A stretch of 64,000 nucleotides of DNA, taken from positions 1,612,001 to 1,676,000 of the forward strand of contig NC_020506.1 of the NCBI RefSeq assembly GCF_000344785.1, written 5' to 3'. The position numbers and the translations under genes are program-made. Shown in pieces: positions 1 through 9,411 of this stretch. Numbering within the stretch: position 1 is the stretch's first letter; every line of letters begins with the position of its first letter. A model generated the notes under the pieces. It did not search any database. It was not told where the DNA came from and saw only the letters and a list, made by a program, of their open reading frames with translations. This DNA is from Corynebacterium callunae DSM 20147. Its GTDB lineage: Bacteria > Actinomycetota > Actinomycetes > Mycobacteriales > Mycobacteriaceae.

Positions 1-1471
1 TTCCAGTGTCTTCCATGCCTGGCACAAATGGGCGTGCGTCTAGTTCCTCTACCTCGAGGGTTTCTAGCGCTTTATTAACCACACCGCGGGTTTCACGCAA
101 ATCAGGTGAACAGGTGGAATAAACCACAATGCCACCAGAACGTGCCTTCTTAATTGCTGATTCCAAAAGCTCAAATTGCAAAACGTTGAGCTCTGCAATG
201 TCACTTTCTTGTTTACGCCAACGAGCTTCTGGACGGCGACGCAATGCGCCCAGACCAGAACAAGGTGCATCAACCAGCACGCGGTCATAATTATTCTCGA
301 GGTTGATGGAACGGCCATCGCCCACATGAATTTTGACTGGCAGGCCGCGGACTGACTTCTCAATCAAGCGTGCACGGTGTTCAGAGATCTCCACCGCATC
401 CAATTTGGCACTTTCCATACGTGCCAAAGAACCAACCAGCGCTGCCTTGCCACCTGGGCCTGCACAAAGATCAAGCCACTTGCCTTGATCATCGTTAACA
501 GGAATCTCTGCGAGCGCGCGGGCAATCAGCTGGGAACCTTCATCTTGAACGGCTGCTAAGCCCTCCTTGATGGGTTCAATATCGGCAGGGTCGCCACCTT
601 CCAAATAAACGGCATAAGGAGAATACTTTCCTTCTTCGCCGCCTACGATTAGTGCTAATTCTTCAGCGCTGATCTCACCTGGACGAGCCACCAGGTGGAC
701 AACTGGACGCTCGGAGTCTGCTTCTAGAGCAGCTTCCAATTCTGCCGCTGGCAAAAGCTGCGCAAAACTACGCGCAATCCACTCTGGGTGCGCGGTACGG
801 AAAGCAACCTTGGCGATTTCCTCGCTTGGCTCCAACTTATCCAACCAAGCTTCAGGAGAGGTACGAGTGATATTGCGCAGGATGGCATTGGCAAAACCTG
901 TGGCCTTGAACTTCTTCAGGCCACCCACCATCTTTACCGAGGTATCTACTGCGGCGTGATCCTCCACGCGCATAAAGAGCACCTGATAAGCGCCCAAACG
1001 CAAAATATCAAGGATTTCTGGGTCGATATCAGAAAGCTCACGGCCCGATGCTGCCTTGATAATAGAATCCAACAGCCCCTGCTTACGCAAGGTGCCATAG
1101 GTGATCTCCGTAGCAAATGCTGCGTCACGGCCACTGAGATTGTGCTTGCTCAACAGGCGTGGCAATACCAAGTTGGCATAAGCACCGCCGGTGCGCACAC
1201 GGTCAAGCACCTCAAATGCGATTTCGCGCGGCTTATCTACACCCAGGGAACGTAAGTGGCGGATTTCTCCGGAGGCATCGCGGCCATAAAGCTGTTTCTT
1301 GGCAGGACGCCCAGGTCCCTGGGGTCGCTTATTTGGCATATTCTTATTTTGTGCGCCACGCTTAGGTGCACTACGACCGGGAGTCTGACGCTGCTGTCCG
1401 GACTTCTGAGCTTCAGGTTCTGGACCTTTGGCACTACGTGAGCGGAAGCCGCCCGATTTATCAAGGCTCAT
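1..1471 (-). CDS. rsmB: 16S rRNA (cytosine-C5) methyltransferase RsmB/Sun, 3' end cut by window
   Basis: Methylates a cytosine of 16S rRNA with S-adenosylmethionine, in the cytoplasm. About 490 codons are visible and the C-terminus runs off the window. The start (MSLDKSGGFRS) overlaps the fmt stop as ATGA, so the two genes are translationally coupled. After a basic, Gln/Pro/Lys-rich N-terminal tail of about 60 residues comes a NusB-like RNA-binding domain (IAFEVLDRVRTGGAYANLVL), then the methyltransferase domain with the SAM site DLCAGPGGKAA, the catalytic motif VDAPCSGLGALRRRPE and the second cysteine in YSTCSPDLRET. Both catalytic cysteines expected in the RsmB/NOP2 family are present. The long basic tail is usual in actinobacterial members. 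Confidence 0.93.
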   Translation of the reverse strand, partial: MSLDKSGGFRSRSAKGPEPEAQKSGQQRQTPGRSAPKRGAQNKNMPNKRPQGPGRPAKKQLYGRDASGEIRHLRSLGVDKPREIAFEVLDRVRTGGAYANLVLPRLLSKHNLSGRDAAFATEITYGTLRKQGLLDSIIKAASGRELSDIDPEILDILRLGAYQVLFMRVEDHAAVDTSVKMVGGLKKFKATGFANAILRNITRTSPEAWLDKLEPSEEIAKVAFRTAHPEWIARSFAQLLPAAELEAALEADSERPVVHLVARPGEISAEELALIVGGEEGKYSPYAVYLEGGDPADIEPIKEGLAAVQDEGSQLIARALAEIPVNDDQGKWLDLCAGPGGKAALVGSLARMESAKLDAVEISEHRARLIEKSVRGLPVKIHVGDGRSINLENNYDRVLVDAPCSGLGALRRRPEARWRKQESDIAELNVLQFELLESAIKKARSGGIVVYSTCSPDLRETRGVVNKALETLEVEELDARPFVPGMEDTG

Positions 1472-2406
1472 AGAAATTTCGCTTCCTGTTCAAGATGGAC
1501 GCCACGCGCCCAGTCTGCTGCTTTCATCATTTTTTTACCTGGTGGCTGAATCTCCACCACTTCTACGGCAGTTGTGCCTGTTCCTACATAAACGGCAGAT
1601 TTACCTGCGCTAATAACGCCCGGTTCTAGAACCGGTGCCTCGCCTGAGAGCTTGACTGGCGCAACCTTGAGGCGCGCGTCGGCAAGCGTGGTCCACGCGC
1701 CCGGGGCTGGAGTATGTGCCCTGATGTGGCGGTCGATGACCTCCGCAGGCTGTGTCCAATCAATGCGGGCATCCTCAGTGGAAATTTTTGAGGCATAGGA
1801 CGCCTCGCCGACCTGTGGCTGCGGGGTGATGCTGCCATTTTCTAGGCCAGTCATGGTCTCAACCAACAAATCACCACCGCTATATGCCAAACGCTCAAGG
1901 AGATCGTCGGCGGTATCGGTGGGCAGAATTTGCTCTTCCAAGGTGGAGAGGATCACTCCGGTATCGAGGCCTTCATCAATACGGAAGGTTGTGGCACCAG
2001 TAACCTGATCACCCTCGCGAATCGCAGCCTGTACCGGCGCAGCCCCACGCCATGCTGGGAGCAGGGAAAAGTGCAGATTTACCCAACCGTGTGGTGCAAT
2101 TTCCAGCAAATCTTTAGTGATCAACTGCCCAAAAGCAACCACCGGCAAACAATCGGGAGCCAGTTCTTGCAAGCGCTGGCGCACTGCTTTTCCATCTTCA
2201 CTATCAGCTTTTAATGTTGCAGGCTTTAACACCTCGATGCCGTGCTGAGCGGCAAGTTCCGCAACTGCCGAAGGATGCAAAGTCCTTCCACGTCCGCGAC
2301 GAGCATCGGGCTGTGTCAACACAGCCACCACCTCATGCTCTGAATCAATTAATTTTTGCAGCGCAACAACTGCGGGTTCGGGAGTTCCGGCAAATACCAG
2401 GCGCAT
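1468..2406 (-). CDS. fmt: Methionyl-tRNA formyltransferase
   Basis: Transfers a formyl group from 10-formyltetrahydrofolate to Met-tRNA(fMet), which makes the initiator tRNA. The protein has 312 residues, normal for the family. The N-terminus MRLVFAGTPEPAVVAL, the motif HFSLLPAWRGAAPVQAAI (catalytic His and SLLP loop) and the C-terminal tRNA-binding domain are all present. It lies downstream of def and overlaps rsmB by four bases. The def-fmt pairing is classic because deformylase removes the group that Fmt adds. The ATG follows a GGAAGGA ribosome-binding site. The 61-base gap to def holds a tandem repeat, described separately. Confidence 0.97.
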   Translation of the reverse strand: MRLVFAGTPEPAVVALQKLIDSEHEVVAVLTQPDARRGRGRTLHPSAVAELAAQHGIEVLKPATLKADSEDGKAVRQRLQELAPDCLPVVAFGQLITKDLLEIAPHGWVNLHFSLLPAWRGAAPVQAAIREGDQVTGATTFRIDEGLDTGVILSTLEEQILPTDTADDLLERLAYSGGDLLVETMTGLENGSITPQPQVGEASYASKISTEDARIDWTQPAEVIDRHIRAHTPAPGAWTTLADARLKVAPVKLSGEAPVLEPGVISAGKSAVYVGTGTTAVEVVEIQPPGKKMMKAADWARGVHLEQEAKFL

Positions 2407-2416
2407 ATGGTTTCCT

Positions 2417-2458
2417 TCCTACTGGGACTGTCCTACAAGGGCTGTCCTACTGGGGGCG
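2417..2458. repeat. Three tandem 14-base units between def and fmt
   Basis: Three consecutive 14-mers fill most of the gap: TCCTACTGGGACTG, TCCTACAAGGGCTG and TCCTACTGGGGGCG. All begin TCCTAC. They lie between the def stop (2468) and the fmt start (2406), just upstream of the fmt ribosome-binding site on the minus strand. No protein or terminator explains them. Confidence 0.8.
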
Positions 2459-2467
2459 ATCTTGGGG

Positions 2468-2977
2468 CTAGCTATTAAACCAGGTGGATGCACGGATTAC
2501 ACCCATTGCTGCCTTACGTTCCGCAGGCTCCAGTCGCTTGAGGAAAAGCACCCCATCAAGGTGGTCAGTTTCATGCTGAATGCAGCGCGCCAACAGTCCA
2601 TTTGCCACAAATCCAATGGGATTGCCATCTTTATCTCGGCCGGAAAGTCGTACAGTCTCATATCGTGTGGTTTCCGCAGAAACCTCCGGGATGGACAAGC
2701 ATCCCTCATTACCGGTCTGAGTTTCCTCATTTACTGGCTCCCACACCGGGTTGACTACATGGCCACGCATGCCACCAGGCTGGTGGGAAGTATCAAACAC
2801 AAATACGCGGCGCAGCACTCCAACTTGGTTGGCAGCAAGGCCAACTCCCCCGGCGTCTTCCATGGTGTCAAACATGTCTGCAATCAGGGTTGCCAAAGAT
2901 TCATCAAAATCGACAACCTCATCGGCGCGGCTCACTAGAACGGGGTCGCCAAACAATCTGACATCACGAACAGTCAT
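2468..2977 (-). CDS. def: Peptide deformylase
   Basis: Removes the formyl group from the N-terminal methionine of new proteins; a Fe2+/Zn2+ metalloenzyme. It has 169 residues. The three deformylase motifs are visible in order: GVGLAANQVG near residue 43, EGCLSIP near residue 92 with the metal-binding Cys, and QHETDHLDG near residue 134 with the HExxH metal site. It is the first gene of the def-fmt-rsmB run. The start MTVRDVRLFGDPVL is the usual one for the family. About 180 bases separate it from the upstream priA stop; I see no clear terminator or extra gene there. Confidence 0.97.
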   Translation of the reverse strand: MTVRDVRLFGDPVLVSRADEVVDFDESLATLIADMFDTMEDAGGVGLAANQVGVLRRVFVFDTSHQPGGMRGHVVNPVWEPVNEETQTGNEGCLSIPEVSAETTRYETVRLSGRDKDGNPIGFVANGLLARCIQHETDHLDGVLFLKRLEPAERKAAMGVIRASTWFNS

Positions 2978-3157
2978 AGTGGGTGAAAAGCTCCTTGCAT
3001 AAAACGATGGAAATAAACTCTTACTCTTATCCTATCGTCACCGCTTGGAACTTCCCTACCCCGCGTCTGATCGGACATAAGTATCTGCAAGCATTAAAGC
3101 AAAAATCAGGGAGATCCAGGCTTCCGAGCGAATTCGAGGTGAACCTGAGGTCCTCAC

Positions 3158-5215
3158 TTAACCGATGTGCAGCGGATCCATTTGTACCCGCAAAGGCAAA
3201 TCATTTTTCCGTGCCGCCCGCGCCACCTGCGCTGCTCGTAGTGCATGGCCCAACTCAGCCCGCGGTCCCAAAGGTGTACGAATCAAAAGACGCTGCACCG
3301 GACCAAATTTTTGTTCATCATATTCGCCAGGCAAAGTCACACCCGGTGGCAGATCAACTGGCCCCAAAACTTCGGCTTGGGCTGGTAACTCCACCAATTC
3401 CAAGAAATTGTCCAAAGCAGCACTAGCACCATCAACTGCTGCCATATGCACTGAAGGCGGAAACATTACCTCCCGGCGGCTTTCCAACTCCGCAGCTGCT
3501 GCTCCCACAACATCCCAGCGGATCAGCGATTGCACCACCGGGAAGGCAGCGTCAGCAACCACAATTACCTGTCCCCCATGCAAATGGGAATGCACCATGG
3601 TGGCAGCTGCCGTCCACTTGCTCAAAGTATCTTCAGTGGCACGCAGATCTTGCCGCCCCATCAATGCCCAAGTATCTAGCAACAAACAGGCGCCATAATA
3701 ACCATGGGATTCCGGGCCGGAGTATTGCTGGGAACCATTAAGAACCCGCGGTTCAGCACCAGGAGTTGCCACCACAATTGCTGGACGGTTGGGAATAGTA
3801 TCCACGATCTTATTTCCGCCCGAGGTAATAATGCGCACTGCTGGAAAAGCGCGACCAAGCTCCTCAGCAGTTCTTTCCGTACCCAACACCACCGCGCGCA
3901 GCTTTGGAGAACCACAGCTTTGACAGCGGAAATTAGAATCCGGGCGTCCACACCACCGGCAGGTCGGCACTCCGGCGTGCGTGGGGCTGCCCTGTGGCAA
4001 CCCCAGTGGCCCATTACAGTGCCGGCAGCGCGCCGGGGTTCGGCAATTTCCACAAGCCAGCGTGGGTACATATCCTTTGCGGGGCACCTGAATCAGCGCT
4101 GGTTGTTCGCGATCCAGAGCGTCTCGCAGTGCCTTAAACGCCACCGCAGGCAGGCGTGCCGAACGCGCCAAAGGATCACGTTCCAGCTCAAAATCGGAAT
4201 CGGCCACCGCTTGAATTCGAGGCATGCGGGTGCGCAGCGTCTCACGCGGAGCCACCAAATTATGCATCCACCCAGATTCCACCAGCAGCTCAGTCTCTGC
4301 GGTACGCGCATGGCTGGCAATAATAAGCGAGCATTTTTCCAGCGCCGAACGTGTCGTCAAAACCTCCCTGGCGTGCACATAAGGCGCGCGCGGATCAACC
4401 AGGTTATCATCCCCATCACCGACAATGATGGCCAATTTAAGGTCTTTAACCGGCGCAAACGCCGCGCTGCGAGTACCGACCACCAGGCGCCCCTGCCCCT
4501 GCAGCACGGACAAAAACCGCCGATAGCGGGCCTGTGGCCCGAGACCAGAATTTAAAACGGTGATCTGCTTAGCGGCAACGAGGGTGCGTAGTGCGGCTTC
4601 AAGCTTATCGACGTCTCGTTGATCGGGAAGCACAATTAAGGCGCCAGCTCCATCAACCACAACTTTCACTGCCAATGATGCAAGTGCCAAAGCCCAATCA
4701 TCACCTGGAGCAATCTGCCACGCAGCACGCGCAGTAGTGCCAGCTAAAACCGCATCGACAAAAGACTGTCCATGCTGATAAGCAGACCAGGAAGAAAGAT
4801 CTGGTTCCAGGGCAGTGCCCAATTCTTCCCAGGTACTTTCCAATTGAGAGTCCTCTGCTCCCGCATGACGTGCTGGTATCGCTGACCGAATCAAATCCGA
4901 GCGCACCCCGCTATATCTTTCGGCAAGGGCTTCAATCAATTGAGAAAGCTGTGGTGGATAAACCACAAAGGGTGAAATTACGCGATCCAACCACGCCAAG
5001 TTTCCTTTATGTGTGGTGGAAGCAGTGCGTGAGATGAGTATTGCGTCGACAAGCCTGCCTGCAAACCGGATCCTGACCCGCACACCTGGTTGGGCATCGC
5101 GGTCTTGATCCGCGCTGATGCGATAATCAAAAAGGCGGTCCAGGTGGGGCAACCCTAGCAATGGAAGAACCCGCGCCACTGATAACTCTGGAGCGGGGAC
5201 GCGGGTTGATGCCAT
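3158..5215 (-). CDS. priA: PriA-like primosomal protein N', helicase motifs lost
   Basis: PriA restarts stalled replication forks. This 685-residue protein has the N-terminal DNA-binding part (RVLPLLGLPHLDRLFDY) and the zinc-binding cysteine pairs at about residues 388-430 (CGNCRTPARCRHC, CRWCGR, CQSCG). The Walker A loop GxTGSGKT is replaced by the region around QIAPGDDWALALA, and the DEEH box is replaced by IIVGDGDDNL. It therefore cannot be expected to hydrolyse ATP as a helicase. This is a known feature of actinobacterial PriA, where a structural loading role is assumed. It sits between metK and def on the same strand, 26 bases after metK. Confidence 0.9.
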   Translation of the reverse strand: MASTRVPAPELSVARVLPLLGLPHLDRLFDYRISADQDRDAQPGVRVRIRFAGRLVDAILISRTASTTHKGNLAWLDRVISPFVVYPPQLSQLIEALAERYSGVRSDLIRSAIPARHAGAEDSQLESTWEELGTALEPDLSSWSAYQHGQSFVDAVLAGTTARAAWQIAPGDDWALALASLAVKVVVDGAGALIVLPDQRDVDKLEAALRTLVAAKQITVLNSGLGPQARYRRFLSVLQGQGRLVVGTRSAAFAPVKDLKLAIIVGDGDDNLVDPRAPYVHAREVLTTRSALEKCSLIIASHARTAETELLVESGWMHNLVAPRETLRTRMPRIQAVADSDFELERDPLARSARLPAVAFKALRDALDREQPALIQVPRKGYVPTLACGNCRTPARCRHCNGPLGLPQGSPTHAGVPTCRWCGRPDSNFRCQSCGSPKLRAVVLGTERTAEELGRAFPAVRIITSGGNKIVDTIPNRPAIVVATPGAEPRVLNGSQQYSGPESHGYYGACLLLDTWALMGRQDLRATEDTLSKWTAAATMVHSHLHGGQVIVVADAAFPVVQSLIRWDVVGAAAAELESRREVMFPPSVHMAAVDGASAALDNFLELVELPAQAEVLGPVDLPPGVTLPGEYDEQKFGPVQRLLIRTPLGPRAELGHALRAAQVARAARKNDLPLRVQMDPLHIG

Positions 5216-5241
5216 AAATCCGAAGATACTACATAGCCGTT

Positions 5242-6465
5242 TTAGGCCAGATTGAGGGTGGAGCGAAGCGCCTCAACACGGTTGGTTGCTTCCCAAGGAA
5301 GATCCACATCGGTACGACCAAAGTGGCCGTATGCTGCAGTCTGCGCATAAATTGGGCGCAATAGATCAAGCTCGCGAATAATTGCTGCTGGACGCAGGTC
5401 GAATACCTCAAGCACTGCTGCCTGAATTTGCTCGTCGCTTAGTCCTTCTTTATTAGTGTCGAAGGTTTCAACATAAAGTCCAACTGGCTTTGCGCGACCA
5501 ATTGCATAAGCAACCTGTACCTCAGCACGATCCGCCAGGCCTGCAGCCACAATGTTCTTGGCTACCCAACGCATTGCATACGCCGCGGAACGGTCAACCT
5601 TGCTGGGGTCCTTGCCGGAGAATGCTCCGCCACCGTGGCGAGCCATTCCACCATAGGTATCAACAATGATCTTGCGGCCAGTCAAGCCAGCATCGCCCAT
5701 TGGTCCACCCAAGATAAAAGAACCTGAAGGGTTAATCAGCACATTGATTTCCTGGGTGGCAAGGTGCTTAATATTGGCATCCTTGATAACCCAATCGATA
5801 ACATGCTCACGCAGCTGAGTTTCCAGCCAGCTACGGTCTACTTCTGGATCATGCTGCGTGGAAATGACCACGGTGTCCAGGTGAGATGGCTGATCCTGCG
5901 CGTCATATGCGAAGGTGACCTGGGTCTTTCCGTCTGGACGCAGGTGCGGAACGATGCCCTCTTTGCGAACCTGGGTGAGACGACGAGACAAGCGGTGCGC
6001 CAAAGCGATTGGCAGTGGCATAAATTCCGGGGTTTCGTTGGTGGCATAACCAAACATCAGGCCCTGATCGCCGGCACCTGCGCGGTCATCTTCATCCACG
6101 TCATCATTGGCGCGAGCCTCATCAGAATTATCCACGCCGTCAGCAATTTCCTGGGACTGCTCACCGATGGACACAGAAACGCCACAGGTGCGGCCATCAA
6201 AGCCAACCTCAGAGGAGTTAAAGCCGATCTCAATGAGCTTATTGCGGACCAGCTGTGGGATTTCCACATATTCACTGGTACGGACTTCTCCGACGACATG
6301 CACAATGCCGGTTGTCACCACGGTCTCTACGGCAACGCGAGATAGCGGATCTTTGCTGAGGAGAGCATCGAGGATTGTGTCTGAGATTGCGTCGCAGATT
6401 TTATCCGGATGCCCCTCGGTCACAGATTCACTGGTGAACAAACGGACGGCAGTTGGCTGAGCCAC
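5242..6465 (-). CDS. metK: S-adenosylmethionine synthetase
   Basis: Makes S-adenosylmethionine from methionine and ATP, in the cytoplasm. The 407-residue length is normal for the family. Visible motifs are [16 protein letters not shown] at the N-terminus (ATP and Mg site), [12 protein letters not shown], and the P-loop-like [19 protein letters not shown]. The start is GTG with GAAGGG upstream. A perfect TAGAC-N6-GTCTA inverted repeat 57-72 bases upstream fits repression by the methionine/cysteine regulator McbR. The upstream coaBC gene is 91 bases away, so metK probably has its own promoter there. Confidence 0.98.
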   Translation of the reverse strand: MAQPTAVRLFTSESVTEGHPDKICDAISDTILDALLSKDPLSRVAVETVVTTGIVHVVGEVRTSEYVEIPQLVRNKLIEIGFNSSEVGFDGRTCGVSVSIGEQSQEIADGVDNSDEARANDDVDEDDRAGAGDQGLMFGYATNETPEFMPLPIALAHRLSRRLTQVRKEGIVPHLRPDGKTQVTFAYDAQDQPSHLDTVVISTQHDPEVDRSWLETQLREHVIDWVIKDANIKHLATQEINVLINPSGSFILGGPMGDAGLTGRKIIVDTYGGMARHGGGAFSGKDPSKVDRSAAYAMRWVAKNIVAAGLADRAEVQVAYAIGRAKPVGLYVETFDTNKEGLSDEQIQAAVLEVFDLRPAAIIRELDLLRPIYAQTAAYGHFGRTDVDLPWEATNRVEALRSTLNLA

Positions 6466-6521
6466 AAATACCCTTCTTTCGAAGAAAATTAACTAATAAG
6501 TTTTGAATACTTAAAACAATA

Positions 6522-6537
6522 TAGACCAAGCTGTCTA
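6522..6537. promoter_or_regulatory. McbR-type operator upstream of metK
   Basis: The inverted repeat TAGAC-CAAGCT-GTCTA matches the TAGAC-N6-GTCTA consensus reported for McbR, the TetR-family repressor of sulfur amino acid genes in C. glutamicum, where metK is a known target. It lies in the coaBC-metK gap. The mcbR gene is not in this window. Confidence 0.85.
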
Positions 6538-6556
6538 ATTGTGCAATTGGGCTAGT

Positions 6557-7804
6557 CTACTGCTGAAATGCAGTGGCCCTATCCCAGATCGCCGCAGCCA
6601 CCTCAAGCTTGCTACCCTGCTTAACTTCTTCGACTCCCCCATGGGCATCCAAAATCCAGCCTTGGTTGTCATCATGGCCAAATACCTTGCACACCCCAAC
6701 CTCATTACACATGAGCAAATCGCAGCCCTTTTTATGAAGTTTGGCCTGCGCATATTCCAAGGCACTGGTTTTTTCATCGCCAGTTTCCGCCGCAAAACCT
6801 ACAATGACCGGGGTTTTTGACAATTCTCCTGCAGTACGGCGCTGCACCGTGGTGGCCAAAATATCTGGATTTTCAAGCAGATGAATAACACTTAAGGCAT
6901 CTTCATCAGAACCCTTCTTTAGCTTTGAGCTGGCTTGGGTATCTGGACGAAAATCAGCCACTGCTGCAGCCATCACGATAAAATCAGCATCTGTAGCGCG
7001 GGCTTGTACTGCCTCAAACATGTCGCGCGTAGAGGTGACTTTAATAACCTCAGCTCCTGCTGGAGTGGATAGCTCTACCGTATTTCCCGCCACGATGGTG
7101 ACCTTTGCACCGCGTTGAGCTGCGATCTCCGCAAGTGCAAAGCCTTGTTTGCCAGAGGAACTATTGCCAATAAAACGCACCGGATCAATATGTTCCTGGG
7201 TTCCACCAGCAGTAATGAGAACCTGTTTGCCCTCGAGGTCGCGTGGCAAGGTAACGCCAGAAGCGATGGCATTGGCGATATCTACAATTTGTTCTGGATC
7301 AGGCAAGCGGCCTGGACCAGTATCCTTGCCCGTCAGCCGGCCGTGTGCTGGTTCAATAACGGTAATGCCGCGTTCCCGCAGGGTGTTGACATTAGCCACA
7401 GTAGCTGGGTTAAACCACATCTCTGTATGCATGGCAGGGGCAATTACTACCGGACAAGTGGCAACCAAAATAGTGGCAGCCAAAAGATCATCTGCACGCC
7501 CCGCCGCCAAACGCGCCATCAAATCTGCGGTAGCCGGTGCAATCACAATGAGATCAGCTTCCTGGCCAATTTTGACATGTTGCACCCTGTCCACCTGGTC
7601 AAAAACGGTGGTGGACACTGGATTTCCAGATAATGCTTCAAAGGTTGCTTTACCTACAAAATTGAGGGCTGCTGCGGTGGGGACCACTCTTACGTCATCG
7701 CCGACCTCTTTAAATGCCCGAATGATCTGGCAAGCCTTATATGCTGCAATACCTCCGGCAACACCGACGACAATTTTGCGGGCTGGAGTGGTCTGTGAAG
7801 ACAT
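6557..7804 (-). CDS. coaBC: Bifunctional phosphopantothenoylcysteine decarboxylase / synthetase
   Basis: Performs two steps of coenzyme A synthesis: ligation of cysteine to 4'-phosphopantothenate (CoaB half) and decarboxylation to 4'-phosphopantetheine (CoaC half). The N-terminal flavoprotein domain has IVVGVAGGIAAYKA, the active-site His in RVQHVKIG, and PAMHTEMW, the family's PxMNxxMW motif with His for Asn. The CoaB domain begins near residue 185 with LITAGGTQEHIDPVRFIGN. I chose the ATG at 7804 because AAGGA lies nine bases upstream; a TTG two codons earlier is possible. It follows rpoZ on the same strand after a terminator. Confidence 0.95.
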   Translation of the reverse strand: MSSQTTPARKIVVGVAGGIAAYKACQIIRAFKEVGDDVRVVPTAAALNFVGKATFEALSGNPVSTTVFDQVDRVQHVKIGQEADLIVIAPATADLMARLAAGRADDLLAATILVATCPVVIAPAMHTEMWFNPATVANVNTLRERGITVIEPAHGRLTGKDTGPGRLPDPEQIVDIANAIASGVTLPRDLEGKQVLITAGGTQEHIDPVRFIGNSSSGKQGFALAEIAAQRGAKVTIVAGNTVELSTPAGAEVIKVTSTRDMFEAVQARATDADFIVMAAAVADFRPDTQASSKLKKGSDEDALSVIHLLENPDILATTVQRRTAGELSKTPVIVGFAAETGDEKTSALEYAQAKLHKKGCDLLMCNEVGVCKVFGHDDNQGWILDAHGGVEEVKQGSKLEVAAAIWDRATAFQQ

Positions 7805-7903
7805 AGACAATGATCCTTAAAGGTCTGGAGAGATTTAATCCTCCACCACTCTAGTGCTGAGTCTTTTAAACTCGCACAGAAGCCTGCCCTCAGGCATGCC
7901 AAA

Positions 7904-7986
7904 AACACCCAACCGCAGCACAACGGTGCTCAGTGGGTGTTATTGGCGTGTGAAATTTTAGGCCACTTAAGAAGCTAAAAGCTTCT
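7904..7986 (-). terminator. Two hairpins after rpoZ (likely terminator)
   Basis: Reading the minus strand after the rpoZ stop, a small hairpin (AGAAGC-TTTTA-GCTTCT, 7970-7986) is followed by a larger one. That one has arms AACACCCA (7904-7911) and TGGGTGTT (7934-7941) and an inner AGCAC/GTGCT stem, and is followed by TTTTTGG. The second looks like an intrinsic terminator between rpoZ and coaBC. The rest of this 189-base gap would hold the coaBC promoter; I see no gene in it. Confidence 0.7.
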
Positions 7987-7993
7987 AAAAGTT

Positions 7994-8281
7994 TTAGCCT
8001 TCCTCGTGATCCAACAGACCTGCGTTGATTTCACGCAGTGCGATGGACAATGGCTTCTCACCTGGCTGTGGGGTTACGAGTGGTCCGATGAACTCGAACA
8101 CTCCCTCATCAGCCTGCTGGTAGAAGCTGTTGATCTGACGCGCGCGCTTAGCGGCGAAGATCACGAGCGCATATTTGGAAGTGACCTTATCCAACAGCTC
8201 GTCGATCGGAGGGGCAGTAATGCCCACTGGCGGATCGAAGACGGCCTTGGTGGCGTTGGTCTCGTTGCTCACGTTGGTCAC
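7994..8281 (-). CDS. rpoZ: RNA polymerase omega subunit
   Basis: Small subunit that helps assemble and stabilise RNA polymerase. About 95 residues. It carries the omega core [28 protein letters not shown], in which the run of Ala and Arg after KY is diagnostic, and ends in [15 protein letters not shown]. Three in-frame GTG codons are close together (8287, 8281, 8272); I chose 8281 because AAAGG is five bases upstream. It lies downstream of gmk as in many bacteria, with an 89-base gap, and is followed by a terminator. Confidence 0.95.
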   Translation of the reverse strand: MTNVSNETNATKAVFDPPVGITAPPIDELLDKVTSKYALVIFAAKRARQINSFYQQADEGVFEFIGPLVTPQPGEKPLSIALREINAGLLDHEEG

Positions 8282-8370
8282 TGACACCTTTTCAAAAGTT
8301 TGTAGACAGTAGTTAAAGAGCGGAAAGGATGCTCAATCGACAAAGCATACCTTACCTCCCTGCTATTTGG

Positions 8371-8943
8371 CTAAGCGCCGAGGAGCACATCCTCAATTGC
8401 CTTCACGGCTTTTGCCACATCATCATTAATGATCACGTGCTTAAACTCGCTTTGTGCAGCCAATTCCTCGCGTGCGGTTTCCAGCCTGCGAGCAATGACG
8501 TCTTCACTTTCAGTACCTCGCCCAGTCAATCGATCGACCAAAACTTCCCATGACGGTGGTGCCAGGAAAACGGTTTCAGCCTCGGGCATGAGGCGTGCAA
8601 TATTTCGAGCACCAGCGAGATCAACCTCAACTAGTACTGGACGACCAGCCTGCAGTGCCTCATTTACTGGCCCTGCGGGAGTGCCTGATCGTTGCAATCC
8701 ACCATGAATATCTGCCCATTCGAGCATTTCACCACGGTCGATCTTCGCCTGAAATTGTTCAGCGCTGACATAGAAATAATCTTTGCCTTCTACTTCCCCA
8801 GGACGTGGAGCCCTGGTGGTCATAGAAACACTGAAATACAGGTTTGGAACGTCATTGCGGAGGCGATCAACCACAGTCGACTTTCCGACTGCCGAGGGGC
8901 CCGCAAGAATTACGAGCCGGCCTTGTTGGTTATCGCCCGACAC
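8371..8943 (-). CDS. gmk: Guanylate kinase
   Basis: Phosphorylates GMP to GDP with ATP. The protein has 190 residues. The P-loop [14 protein letters not shown] is at the N-terminus, followed by the GMP-binding signature [22 protein letters not shown] and LEWADIHG. It starts at a GTG only six bases after the mihF stop, so mihF and gmk are probably one transcript, the arrangement known from mycobacteria and corynebacteria. rpoZ follows. Confidence 0.97.
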   Translation of the reverse strand: MSGDNQQGRLVILAGPSAVGKSTVVDRLRNDVPNLYFSVSMTTRAPRPGEVEGKDYFYVSAEQFQAKIDRGEMLEWADIHGGLQRSGTPAGPVNEALQAGRPVLVEVDLAGARNIARLMPEAETVFLAPPSWEVLVDRLTGRGTESEDVIARRLETAREELAAQSEFKHVIINDDVAKAVKAIEDVLLGA

Positions 8944-8949
8944 TGAGAA

Positions 8950-9270
8950 TTAGCCTTCGAAGCCGAAGCGCTCGAGTAGGGCGCGACGCTGACGGTCACC
9001 CAGGCCACGCAGACGGCGGGTCTGTGCAATTCCGAGCTCGTCCATGATCTCTTTTGCCTTGACCTTGCCAACCTTTGGAAGAGCCTCGAGAAGAGCGGAG
9101 ACCTTGGTCTTGCCGATGATCTCATCGGACTCAGCCTTATCCAGAACGTCCTTGAGGTTGGTGTTGCCGCGCTTCAGGTTCTCCTTGAGCTCTGCGCGTG
9201 CCTTGCGTGCTTCTGCTGCCTTAGCAAGAGCTGCTTTGCGCTGCTCATCAGTCAACTGTGGAAGGGCCAC
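8950..9270 (-). CDS. mihF: Integration host factor, actinobacterial type (mIHF)
   Basis: Basic nucleoid-associated DNA-binding protein of about 106 residues, unrelated in fold to the enterobacterial IHF heterodimer. The long N-terminal helix is rich in Ala, Lys and Arg (LPQLTDEQRKAALAKAAEAR). The C-terminal helix-two-turn-helix part has LEALPKVGKVKAKEIMDELG and ends RRALLERFGFEG. I placed the start at the GTG at 9270 because GGAGG lies seven bases upstream; the frame stays open for 12 more codons upstream but has no comparable site. In mycobacteria this protein is essential and was found as a factor for phage L5 integration. Confidence 0.95.
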   Translation of the reverse strand: MALPQLTDEQRKAALAKAAEARKARAELKENLKRGNTNLKDVLDKAESDEIIGKTKVSALLEALPKVGKVKAKEIMDELGIAQTRRLRGLGDRQRRALLERFGFEG

Positions 9271-9411
9271 GGGGTTCCTCCGTAATCGTAAGTTTCTAGT
9301 TACCAACGGACACTTTAAGTATCCGGAAATCGAGGGTACACGTGGTGAATGCCAAGCATGTCAGCCTGCGATTTTCGAATAGTCTAGCACTACTTGCACA
9401 AACACAAAGGT

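Noticed and set aside
6466-6556. SAM riboswitch upstream of metK
   Set aside because: The gap is only 91 bases, AT-rich and without the needed stems; the McbR site explains regulation.
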